Assembly: GCF_018889995.1 (NCBI RefSeq) | Contig: NZ_CP076547.1 | Span: forward strand, 2,976,001 to 3,040,000 | DNA from: Subtercola sp. PAMC28395 | Lineage (GTDB): Bacteria; Actinomycetota; Actinomycetes; Actinomycetales; Microbacteriaceae | Reading direction: 5' to 3' | DNA: 64,000 nt | In this document: positions 17,218 through 26,901 of the stretch, in pieces | How positions within the stretch are numbered: the first letter of the stretch is position 1 | Layout: every line of letters begins with the position of its first letter | Translations under genes and position numbers: made by a program | Notes under the pieces: model-generated | Told to the model about the DNA's origin: nothing | What the model saw: the letters and a program-made list of their open reading frames with translations, nothing else | Databases searched by the model: none

Positions 17218-18810
17218 CTAGAACTGGTTCATCGTGTTGTTCTGGCCCCCGGCCTTGAGGGCCGAATCGCCGGCGAAGTACTCCTTGTGGTTGTCACCGA
17301 TGTCGGATCCGGCCATGTTCTGGTGTTTCACGGTGGCGATTCCCTCACGGATCTCGCGGCGCTGCACGCCCTTGACGTAGGCGAGCATGCCCTGGTCGGC
17401 GAAGTAGCCCTTGGCCAGGTCATCCGTCGACAACGCAGCCGTGTGGTAGGTCGGCAGCGTGATCAGGTGGTGGAAGATACCGGCCTGTGCCGAGCTGTCG
17501 CGCTGGAACGTGCGGATATTCTCGTCAGCGACCTGCGCGAGTTCGGTGTCGTCGTACTCGACGCCCATGAGCTTGCTTCGGTCGTACCCCGAGACGTCCT
17601 TGCCCTCTTCGACGAACGTGTCGTAGGCCTGCTGGCGGAAGCTGGCAGTCCAGTTGAACGACGGGCTGTTGTTGTAGACAAGCTTGGCGTTCGGGATGAC
17701 CTTACGAACTTCGTTCATCATGCCGGCGATCTGAGCGATGTGCGGCTTCTCCGTCTCGATCCAGAGCAGGTCGGCACCGTTCTGCAGCGACGTGATGCTG
17801 TCGAGCACACAACGCTCCTCACCGGTTCCCTCGCGGAACTGGAAGAGGTTGCTGGGCAGGCGCTTCGGGCGCACGAGCTTGCCATCGCGCTTGATGACGA
17901 CGTCGCCATCGCTGAGCCCCGACTCGGGGATCTCTTCGACATCGAGGAACGAGTTGTACTGATCGCCGAGATCACCGGGCGTGCGGCTCACAGCGAGCTT
18001 CTGCGTGAGGCCGGCGCCGAGCGAGTCGGTGCGCGAGACGATCACGCCGTTGTCGATGCCGAGTTCGAGGAACGCGTAGCGCACCGCGTTGATCTTCGCG
18101 ATGAAGTCCTCGTGGGGAACGGTGACCTTGCCGTCCTGGTGGCCACACTGCTTCTCGTCAGAGACCTGGTTCTCGATCTGGAGGGCGCAGGCGCCCGCCT
18201 CAATCATCTTCTTCGCCAGCAGGTACGTGGCCTCCGGGTTTCCGAAGCCAGCGTCGATGTCGGCGATGATCGGCACGACGTGGGTCTCGTAGTTGTCGAT
18301 CTGCGTTTGGATGAGCTCGATCGAGGTCTCGTCGCCGGCAGCGCGCGCGGCATCCAGTTTCGTGAAGAGCAGGTCGAGCTCGCGGGCGTCGGCCTGGCGA
18401 AGGAACGTGTAGAGCTCCTCGATGAGGGCCGGCACGGCCGTCTTCTCGTGCATGGACTGGTCGGGGAGCGGCCCGAATTCCGAACGCAACGCGGCAACCA
18501 TCCAGCCCGAGAGGTACAGGTACCGCTTGTTGGTGGTCTTGAGGTGCTTCTTGATCGAGATGAGCTTCTGCTGGCCGATGAAGCCGTGCCAGACGCCGAG
18601 CGACTGGGTATAGACAGATGAATCGGCGTCGTACTCCGCCATGTCCTTGCGCATGATGTCTGCGGTGTACTGGGCGATCTGGAGGCCGGTACGGAAGCGG
18701 TTCTGCGTGCGCATACGGGCGACCGACTCGGGGCTGATTGCATCCCAGCTGCTGCCGGCTTCCTGCTTCAGCGCTTCGATCGCTTCGATGTCGTCCTGGT
18801 AGGCGGTCAT
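17218..18810 (-). CDS. aceA: Isocitrate lyase, long form
   Basis: This enzyme cleaves isocitrate to glyoxylate and succinate, the first step of the glyoxylate shunt needed for growth on acetate and fatty acids. The protein is 530 residues, the long class typified by Pseudomonas aeruginosa rather than the roughly 430-residue E. coli form. The catalytic loop reads EKQCGHQDGK, the KxCGH variant of that class. The frame is open to 18894, but the ATG at 18810 begins the conserved N-terminus and has an AAGGAC site. Malate synthase is not in the window. A cluster of inverted repeats lies upstream. Confidence 0.95.
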   Translation of the reverse strand: MTAYQDDIEAIEALKQEAGSSWDAISPESVARMRTQNRFRTGLQIAQYTADIMRKDMAEYDADSSVYTQSLGVWHGFIGQQKLISIKKHLKTTNKRYLYLSGWMVAALRSEFGPLPDQSMHEKTAVPALIEELYTFLRQADARELDLLFTKLDAARAAGDETSIELIQTQIDNYETHVVPIIADIDAGFGNPEATYLLAKKMIEAGACALQIENQVSDEKQCGHQDGKVTVPHEDFIAKINAVRYAFLELGIDNGVIVSRTDSLGAGLTQKLAVSRTPGDLGDQYNSFLDVEEIPESGLSDGDVVIKRDGKLVRPKRLPSNLFQFREGTGEERCVLDSITSLQNGADLLWIETEKPHIAQIAGMMNEVRKVIPNAKLVYNNSPSFNWTASFRQQAYDTFVEEGKDVSGYDRSKLMGVEYDDTELAQVADENIRTFQRDSSAQAGIFHHLITLPTYHTAALSTDDLAKGYFADQGMLAYVKGVQRREIREGIATVKHQNMAGSDIGDNHKEYFAGDSALKAGGQNNTMNQF

Positions 18811-18925
18811 GTTTCGTCCTTCGTTATGAGTGGGGCTGCGCCGTGTGGGGGCTTCAGCGCATATGACCACTCTGGGCAAAGAACACCCGCCCATCAGGAG
18901 AATTCAGGGTTGAAGTTTCGCGGTA

Positions 18926-18970
18926 CTTCTGCCGACTAGAAGAAACGCGATTCTTCTACTCAGAGAAGAA
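18926..18970. promoter_or_regulatory. Inverted-repeat cluster upstream of aceA, candidate regulator sites
   Basis: CTTCT (18926-18930) pairs with AGAAG (18938-18942); AGAAGAA (18938-18944) pairs perfectly with TTCTTCT (18951-18957); AGAAGAAAC recurs at 18964-18972, 26 bases after its first copy. Such clustering upstream of a glyoxylate-shunt gene suggests binding sites for a carbon-source regulator. The protein is unknown. Confidence 0.55.
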
Positions 18971-19062
18971 ACAGCACCTGCGAGGTATCGCGAAGACGGG
19001 GATGGCGAGAACGTCATCTGTGACGCACATCAATTCAGATCGCGACATGGACCTCGACCGGG

Positions 19063-19296
19063 TCATTCTCGATCATGCGCCCTTCGGAGCCTCATCTCTC
19101 GCATGACCAGGAGTGTCACCGCAGCCACGTCGAGGACGATCAGCGCACATCCCAACCAAACCCAGAATCCACCCAATGCGCATATTGCGATGATGGAAAA
19201 AACAACCACCACGGCCGAACCCCAGCTGACCGGCGTCCAGAGGGGATCCCATACGAAAGCCTTCGCGCGGCCCGGCACGCCGTCGCCGGTGGTCAT
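19063..19296 (-). CDS. Small two-helix membrane protein
   Basis: A 77-residue protein with two adjacent hydrophobic helices (about 14-35 and 40-60) and a basic C-terminus (MREMRLRRAHDRE). The frame is open to 19407, but the ATG at 19296 is the sensible start: it overlaps the TGA of the leftover ychF tail (GTATGA) immediately upstream. That overlap implies this gene was once translationally coupled to ychF before the toxin-antitoxin islet separated them. Function unknown. Confidence 0.65.
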   Translation of the reverse strand: MTTGDGVPGRAKAFVWDPLWTPVSWGSAVVVVFSIIAICALGGFWVWLGCALIVLDVAAVTLLVMREMRLRRAHDRE

Positions 19297-19321
19297 ACGT
19301 TGAAGCGGAACTCCACCACGT
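19297..19321 (-). repeat. Left copy of the 25-bp direct repeat (displaced 3' end of ychF)
   Basis: Identical over 25 bases to 20114-20138. On the minus strand it reads out as VVEFRFNV followed by a stop (TGA), the same C-terminus as intact YchF. It is the far boundary of the VapBC islet and resembles the original ychF tail left behind after insertion. Confidence 0.9.
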
Positions 19322-19327
19322 TCCGAC

Positions 19328-19765
19328 TCACCGTGACACGCTCGGGACGGTGATGATCTCCACCTTGACGCCCAGGGCCTCATAGGTCTGTCTGGCCCGC
19401 GCGTCACGCGTCACCAACACCGCTTCGTGTTCCCGGGCCGCCAGGGCGACGAGACCGTCGTATGTTGCTCCACCTGAAACGCCGTGCCGCGCGAGTTCGC
19501 GATGAGACGTGCTCGTGGCTTCTGCGGAGAGCGCGAAATGGGCGGGGAAGTTGTCGTCTATGAGCAATACGGCGTCAGCGGAATCGACCCGAGAATCTCC
19601 CGGGAGGCGAGTCAGAACCGAGTAGGTCTCGACGAGTGCGTGTCCACTGAGTCCAAGCACTCGGCCAGCGGCCCACGCAGAGACGACGTCGTGAGCGTCG
19701 TGTGCCTTCATCAGGAGCGGCACAGAGACACTTGTGTCGAGCGCGTAACGTGGCTGTGGAATCAC
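19328..19765 (-). CDS. vapC: PIN-domain ribonuclease toxin, VapC type
   Basis: A 145-residue PIN-domain protein. The acidic metal-binding residues are visible as Asp10 (ALDTSV), Glu46 (ALVETYS), Asp103 (ATYDGLVALAA) and Asp121 (VTRDAR), so the nuclease site looks intact. VapC toxins cleave specific RNAs, often tRNA or rRNA, when freed from their antitoxin. Its start overlaps the antitoxin stop by four bases and its stop lies six bases from the islet boundary. Confidence 0.88.
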   Translation of the reverse strand: MIPQPRYALDTSVSVPLLMKAHDAHDVVSAWAAGRVLGLSGHALVETYSVLTRLPGDSRVDSADAVLLIDDNFPAHFALSAEATSTSHRELARHGVSGGATYDGLVALAAREHEAVLVTRDARARQTYEALGVKVEIITVPSVSR

Positions 19766-20001
19766 TTCCGCCCAGAATCGATCAGTGCGAACAGAACGTC
19801 GTCTGAGACAGATGTCTCTGAACTTGCCACCAGACGCCCATCTTCACCCCGCTCCAAGCGCGCAGTCCGCCCGCCCGGCGTCACCTGCAGCCCTCCACCA
19901 TAGGCCGACACGTCTACTTTCGAACCCGGGCCAAGACCCAATGCATCACGAAGGCTCTTCGGTAGAAGGAGTCTGCCGCCAGAGTCAATCGTCGCTTCCA
20001 T
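19762..20001 (-). CDS. vapB: AbrB/MazE-type antitoxin of the VapBC module
   Basis: A 79-residue antitoxin with an N-terminal SpoVT/AbrB swapped-hairpin DNA-binding domain (ATIDSGGRLLLPKSLRDALGL) and a C-terminal tail with VSDDVLFALID that should block the VapC active site. It precedes and overlaps vapC by four bases, the normal order. The ATG sits six bases after TAAGCT, and a GTCCC-ATAT-GTCCC direct repeat at 20022-20035 is a candidate autoregulatory site. Confidence 0.87.
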   Translation of the reverse strand: MEATIDSGGRLLLPKSLRDALGLGPGSKVDVSAYGGGLQVTPGGRTARLERGEDGRLVASSETSVSDDVLFALIDSGRK

Positions 20002-20007
20002 GGGAAT

Positions 20008-20013
20008 AGCTTA
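20008..20013 (-). promoter_or_regulatory. -10 hexamer TAAGCT, predicted leaderless start of vapB
   Basis: TAAGCT ends six bases before the vapB ATG. No ribosome site is present. The GTCCC direct repeat lies just upstream. Confidence 0.45.
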
Positions 20014-20109
20014 CCAATTGAGTCCCATATGTCCCGTGAATCTGAAAGAAATGACTCTCGCGTCAAACCATGGGTGCTTCGGGCCCGGAACAACTGCGGG
20101 CCGAGATGG

Positions 20110-21186
<1,077 letters not shown>

Positions 21187-21209
21187 GGGGGTCTATCGTA
21201 CCCGGGTCT

Positions 21210-21281
21210 GGCTCGTGAGGCCGGTGCGCCGAGAAGAGCCAGGTGCACCGGCCTCACTTCGACGCGCCGGCCTCACGAGCC
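21210..21281 (-). terminator. Competing hairpins between mmsA and ychF
   Basis: GGCTCGTGAGGCCGG (21210-21224) pairs perfectly over 15 bp with 21267-21281. Within it GTGAGGCCGGTGC (21215-21227) pairs perfectly over 13 bp with 21245-21257. The two stems share an arm and exclude each other. They lie after the mmsA stop and 24 bases upstream of the ychF GTG, so they probably terminate mmsA and could also modulate readthrough into ychF. Confidence 0.6.
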
Positions 21282-21302
21282 GAGGCGATGGATGCCCGGG
21301 GT

Positions 21303-22811
21303 TCAGTTCTGCGGAAAGCCAAGGTTGATGCCGCCGTGGCTGGGGTCGAGCCAGCGCGAGGTGATGGCCTTCTGGCGCGTGAAGAAGTGGAACCCGTCGG
21401 GGCCGTATGCCTTCGAGTCGCCGAAGATGGAGTCCTTGAACCCACCGAACGAGTAGTAGGCGACGGGCACCGGAATCGGCACGTTGATGCCGATCATGCC
21501 GACCTCGACCTCGTTCTGGAAGCCACGCGCCGCTCCCCCGTCGTTGGTGAAGATCGCCGTACCGTTTCCGTACCTGGAGGCGTTGATCAGTTCGAGACCC
21601 GCGTCGTAGGAGGCCACGCGAACGATCGAGAGAACCGGGCCGAAGATCTCGTCGGTGTAGACCCGCGACGAGGTCGAGACGTTGTCGATCAGCGTCGGGC
21701 CGAGCCAGAACCCGTCGGCGTCACCGTCGACGTCGATGCCGCGGCCGTCGACGACGACCGTGGCGCCGTCTTCGATGGCGATGTCGATGTACGAGGCGAC
21801 CTTGTCACGGTGCACCTCAGTGACAAGCGGGCCCATGTCGCACGAGCGACGGCCGTCGCCCACCTTCAGGCCGGCAACGCGCGAGACGATCTTCGAGATG
21901 AGCTCGTCGGCCACCGGCTCAACAGCCACGACAACGGAGATCGCCATGCAGCGCTCTCCGGCCGAGCCGAACCCGGCGTTCACGGCTGCGTCGGCTGCAA
22001 GGTCGAGGTCGGCGTCGGGCAGAACGAGCATGTGGTTCTTCGCCCCACCCAGGGCTTGCACTCGCTTGCCGTGCTTCGTCGCCGTCTCGTACACGTACTG
22101 GGCGATCGGCGTGGAACCCACGAACGAGATCGACTTCACATCGGGGCTCGTGAGCAGGCCATCCACCGCCTCCTTGTCGCCGTGCAGAACGTTCAGCACA
22201 CCGTCGGGCAAGCCGGCCTCGGCAAAGAGAGCGGCGAGCCAGTTCGCCGACGACGGGTCCTTCTCACTCGGCTTCAGCACGACGGTGTTGCCGGCCGCGA
22301 TCGCGATCGGGAAGAACCACAGCGGCACCATTGCCGGAAAGTTGAACGGGCTGATGACCCCGACGACGCCGAGGGGCTGGCGCGTCGAGTAGACGTCGAC
22401 TCCCGTGCTCACGTTCTCGGAGTACTCGCCCTTGATCAGGTGGGGAAAGCCTGTGGCGAATTCGACGACCTCGAGGCCGCGGGTGATCTCACCGGCAGCG
22501 TCGCTCAGCACCTTGCCGTGCTCGTCAGTGAGGATCTCGGCCAGTTCGCCGCGGCGTGCGGCCAGCAGCTCGCGAAAGGTGAAGAGGATCTGCTGGCGCT
22601 TGGCCATCGAAGTGTCGCGCCAAGCAGGAAAGGCGGCTTTGGCCGAGGCGATCGCGGCGGCGATCTCGGCGGCGTCCGCGAGAGCGACGCTCTTGGTCTG
22701 CACGCCCTTCGCGGGGTCGAAGACGGGTGCGGTACGGCCGCTGGTGCTGACGTGCTCCCGGCCGTCGATCCAGTGGTTGACGACGGGCAGTGACGAAGTG
22801 ACGTCTGACAT
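21303..22811 (-). CDS. mmsA: CoA-acylating methylmalonate-semialdehyde dehydrogenase
   Basis: A 502-residue aldehyde dehydrogenase that converts (methyl)malonate semialdehyde to propionyl- or acetyl-CoA in valine and myo-inositol breakdown. The catalytic cysteine lies in GSAGERCMAISV, which is the MmsA/IolA form of the motif, and SPFNFPAMVPLWFFP is another subgroup signature. A CAGGA site precedes the ATG. No other valine or inositol genes adjoin it. A 13-bp tandem array lies in its upstream region. Confidence 0.93.
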   Translation of the reverse strand: MSDVTSSLPVVNHWIDGREHVSTSGRTAPVFDPAKGVQTKSVALADAAEIAAAIASAKAAFPAWRDTSMAKRQQILFTFRELLAARRGELAEILTDEHGKVLSDAAGEITRGLEVVEFATGFPHLIKGEYSENVSTGVDVYSTRQPLGVVGVISPFNFPAMVPLWFFPIAIAAGNTVVLKPSEKDPSSANWLAALFAEAGLPDGVLNVLHGDKEAVDGLLTSPDVKSISFVGSTPIAQYVYETATKHGKRVQALGGAKNHMLVLPDADLDLAADAAVNAGFGSAGERCMAISVVVAVEPVADELISKIVSRVAGLKVGDGRRSCDMGPLVTEVHRDKVASYIDIAIEDGATVVVDGRGIDVDGDADGFWLGPTLIDNVSTSSRVYTDEIFGPVLSIVRVASYDAGLELINASRYGNGTAIFTNDGGAARGFQNEVEVGMIGINVPIPVPVAYYSFGGFKDSIFGDSKAYGPDGFHFFTRQKAITSRWLDPSHGGINLGFPQN

Positions 22812-22846
22812 GGTTCCTGATTCCTGGTTGATGCGGTGCGGATGAT

Positions 22847-22899
22847 TCGGTGCTTTGTTTCGGTGCTTTGTTTCGGTGCTGTTGATTCGGTGGTTCGAT
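22847..22899. repeat. 13/14-bp tandem repeat x4 upstream of mmsA
   Basis: Units at 22847-22859 and 22860-22872 are identical (TCGGTGCTTTGTT); diverged units follow at 22873-22886 and 22887-22899, and a weaker fifth may continue. The array lies between the mmsA start and the divergent rmuC gene. The rest of the 239-base gap shows no other clear element. Confidence 0.75.
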
Positions 22900-23050
22900 C
22901 CGGTGTGGAGCAGCGTCGCTCACACGGGCACGGGCTCGGCGGTGAACAATTCGTGCATCAACCCTATTGCGTGAACATTTCCAATGGATGATCGCGGCTG
23001 GCCGTGACCGAATAGCACCAGTGTCGGGGCCCCCTGCGAGACTGGGGCGC

Positions 23051-24601
23051 ATGGAGATCATCGTCACCCTCATCATCGGTCTGGTGGTCGGCCTCGCGCT
23101 CGGCTCGCTGGTCGGCTGGCTGCTGCGATCCCGTCGCGATGGCGTGTCAGGGGGTGGCGACACCACCGATACCGAGGCCCGCTTCGCCGAACTGGTCGAC
23201 CTGAAGAGCCGCAGCGCCGCCGCAGAGGCGACGGCTGCCGCCCTGCGTGAACAGATCACCGCCGCCCGCGAACAGCTCGTCGACGCGCGGGCCCAGACAG
23301 ATGCGCAGCTTCTCGAAGCCCGAGCCCGGGTGGTAGAGATGCGCGAACAGAGCGATGGCCAGCTCGTGCAGGCCCGCGAACAGCACGAGAACGCCCTGCT
23401 CTCAACCCGCGACCAGTTCGCTGAGCGACTCCGTCAGCAGGAGGCTCTGTTCCGCGAACAGCTTGCCACCCAGGACGCACAGTACCGGGAGCAGATCCTA
23501 CAGCAGGAAGAGCGGCTCACCGAGTTCCAGGCGAGGCTCCACGATGTACAGCAGGCCGAAGCAGAACGGGTCAAGGCCGACGGCAAGGTACTTGTCGCAC
23601 TGAGCCCGGTGCAGGAGAGCCTGAGGCTCGTGCAGGCGAAGGTGACCGAGCTTGAAGAACAGCGTCGGCAGCAGCACGGCGAACTGAGCCAGCAGCTGAA
23701 GTCTGCAACCGAATCGGAAGAGCGTCTCCGCAACACTGCCGAGTCCCTCGCGTCTGCCCTTCGCTCGAACAGCACCCGGGGTGTCTGGGGCGAGACACAG
23801 TTGCGCAACGTCGTCGAGGCGGCCGGGCTGCTCGACCGGGTCGACTTCGAGACCCAGTCGAGCCTGACGAGCGACAACGGCGCGGGGCGTCCCGACATGG
23901 TGGTGCACCTGCCTGGCGGAAAGAACATCGCCGTCGACGCCAAGGTGCCGTTCAACGCCTACCTCGAGGCGAGCCAGATCCCCGCGACGGCGACCGGAGC
24001 GGAAGGCGCACGTCGGACCGAGCTCCTGAAAGCACACGTGAAGGCCGTACGCGATCACATCACCACCCTCGGCACCAAGGGCTATTGGGCAGGGCTCGAC
24101 GCTTCTCCCGAACTGGTCGTGGCGTTCATCCCGAGTGAGTCGCTCATCTCCACCGCAATGGAGGCCGACCCCAGCATCATGGACTTCGCGTTCAGCAAGA
24201 GAGTGGCCCTGGTTTCACCTGTCACCCTGTGGTCGCTTCTGAAGACGGTGGCGTTCAGCTGGCAGCAAGACGTGCTCACCCACGAGGCGAAGACCCTCTT
24301 CGACCTCAGCAAGGAGCTCTATTCACGTCTTGCCGTGACGGCCACCCACATCGACAAGCTGGGCAGCACCCTCGACCGCACGGTGAAGCACTACAACGCG
24401 TTCATCGGGTCGTTCGAGCGCAACGTTTACTCCACAGCGCGCAAACTCAACTCGCTCGACGAATCGATCGTACTCAAGCCGCTCGAACCCGTCGAAGAGA
24501 ATGCCCGCAGTTTGACCGCGCCGGAGCTGGTCGCCCAGCTCGAACTCGAAGACGACCTCGGCAGCGTCGGCGACATGTCAGAGCAGCCCCGCCTGATCTA
24601 G
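23051..24601 (+). CDS. rmuC: DNA recombination protein RmuC
   Basis: A 516-residue protein of the RmuC family, which limits recombination between inverted repeats. The order is an N-terminal transmembrane helix (about 3-20), a long Gln/Glu/Ala-rich coiled coil (about 35-230) and a C-terminal nuclease-like RmuC domain containing GVWGETQLRNVVEAAGL and VDAKVPFNAY. The frame is open 84 bases further upstream, but the ATG at 23051 places the membrane helix at the terminus as in relatives. No clear ribosome site beyond GGGGC. It stands alone. Confidence 0.92.
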   Translation: MEIIVTLIIGLVVGLALGSLVGWLLRSRRDGVSGGGDTTDTEARFAELVDLKSRSAAAEATAAALREQITAAREQLVDARAQTDAQLLEARARVVEMREQSDGQLVQAREQHENALLSTRDQFAERLRQQEALFREQLATQDAQYREQILQQEERLTEFQARLHDVQQAEAERVKADGKVLVALSPVQESLRLVQAKVTELEEQRRQQHGELSQQLKSATESEERLRNTAESLASALRSNSTRGVWGETQLRNVVEAAGLLDRVDFETQSSLTSDNGAGRPDMVVHLPGGKNIAVDAKVPFNAYLEASQIPATATGAEGARRTELLKAHVKAVRDHITTLGTKGYWAGLDASPELVVAFIPSESLISTAMEADPSIMDFAFSKRVALVSPVTLWSLLKTVAFSWQQDVLTHEAKTLFDLSKELYSRLAVTATHIDKLGSTLDRTVKHYNAFIGSFERNVYSTARKLNSLDESIVLKPLEPVEENARSLTAPELVAQLELEDDLGSVGDMSEQPRLI

Positions 24602-24611
24602 GTTGTGGCTC

Positions 24612-25598
24612 TCAGAGCCATTTTTCGATCAGGTGGTCGGCCGTGATGCGGCGGATGGTTCCTGAGTGCGAGCGCAGAACGATGCTCTCGGTGCGGATGA
24701 TCGGGCCCAGGCGACGCACGCCCTTCACCAGGCCGCCGTCGGTGACACCCGTGGCGACGAAGAACGTGTTGTCGCTCGACACCAGCTCGTCGGCTTCGTA
24801 CACGTGGTCCATCTTGAGCCCGGCATCGATGCCGCGCTGGCGCTCCTCGTCGGAGCCCGGCTTGAGGATCCCCTGGATGAAGCCACCCAGGGCCTTGATC
24901 GCACAGGCCGTGACAATTCCTTCAGGGCTTCCGCCGATACCGACGCACATGTCTGTGCGGGTCTCGTACCTCGCAGCGTTGATGCCGCCGGCGACGTCGC
25001 CGTCGAGCATCAGACGTGTGCCCGCACCCGAGGCGCGGATCTCGTCGATCAGCTGCGCGTGGCGCGGGCGGTCGAGCACGGCGATCTTCATCTCTGAAAC
25101 GTCCTTGCCCTTCGCCTTGGCGAGCGCGCGGATGTTCTCACCGATGGGCTTGCGAATGTCGATGACCCCGACACCCTCCGGGCCCGTGACGATCTTGTCC
25201 ATGTAGAAGACCGTCGACGCATCGAGCATGGTTCCGCGATCGGCGACCGCCATGACCGAGATCGCGTTCGGGCGACCCGCGGCCGTGAGGCTCGTACCGT
25301 CGATGGGGTCGACAGCGATGTCGCAGGCCGGCCCGCGGCCGTTGCCGACGTGCTCGCCGTTGAACAGCATCGGCGCCTTGTCTTTCTCACCCTCACCGAT
25401 GACGACGACCCCGTCGAAGTTCACCGTTCCGAGCAGGAGCCGCATAGCATCCACTGCGGCGCCGTCTGCAGCCAACTTGTCGCCCTTGCCGATGTACGGC
25501 CAGGCACGAATCGCGGCGGCCTCTGTTGCCCGAACGAGTTCGAGTGCGAGGTTGCGGTCGGGGTGTTCGAGGTAGAGAGAGGGTGCTTCGGTGGTCAC
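24612..25598 (-). CDS. glpX: Fructose-1,6-bisphosphatase class II
   Basis: A 328-residue GlpX-type phosphatase that hydrolyses fructose 1,6-bisphosphate in gluconeogenesis. Metal and substrate motifs GEGEKDKAPML and AVDPIDGTSL are present. The frame is open to 25691, but the GTG at 25598 begins the conserved N-terminus (TTEAPSLYLEHPDRN) and has an AGGA site eight bases upstream. It diverges from the class II aldolase gene, so adjacent promoters serve two steps of the same pathway. Confidence 0.95.
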   Translation of the reverse strand: MTTEAPSLYLEHPDRNLALELVRATEAAAIRAWPYIGKGDKLAADGAAVDAMRLLLGTVNFDGVVVIGEGEKDKAPMLFNGEHVGNGRGPACDIAVDPIDGTSLTAAGRPNAISVMAVADRGTMLDASTVFYMDKIVTGPEGVGVIDIRKPIGENIRALAKAKGKDVSEMKIAVLDRPRHAQLIDEIRASGAGTRLMLDGDVAGGINAARYETRTDMCVGIGGSPEGIVTACAIKALGGFIQGILKPGSDEERQRGIDAGLKMDHVYEADELVSSDNTFFVATGVTDGGLVKGVRRLGPIIRTESIVLRSHSGTIRRITADHLIEKWL

Positions 25599-25748
25599 GA
25601 TGAGTCCTTCTTCTTCAATGGAGGGCTGTGGCGCACTCAGAGCGGGCGCCGGTCTGCTGTCTCCTACAGTACCGGTGGGGCACCCCCGCACGCGGGCCGG
25701 GGGTCTGCCTCGCTATGCTGGAAACCGACATCTGCCCGAAGGAGACTC

Positions 25749-26801
<1,053 letters not shown>

Positions 26802-26824
26802 CGCTCGATCACGAGGGAGACCAC

Positions 26825-26859
26825 GGCGACGGCTGACGGCTGAACGAAAGGCCGTCGCC
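26825..26859. terminator. Bidirectional terminator between fba and the glycosyltransferase
   Basis: GGCGACGGC (26825-26833) and GCCGTCGCC (26851-26859) form a perfect 9-bp GC stem with a 17-base loop. It lies 23 bases after fba and 42 bases after the convergent glycosyltransferase, so it can serve both. Confidence 0.7.
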
Positions 26860-26901
26860 GCCGACAGGCAGTTGTGGCACCACACCAGCTGCCCGTGCAG
26901 G

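Noticed and set aside
21243..22793. A long plus-strand open frame opposite mmsA, with similar ones opposite aceA and ilvA.
   Set aside because: They are mirror frames of strong conserved genes in GC-rich DNA, with Asp/Arg/Val-rich composition and no ribosome sites.
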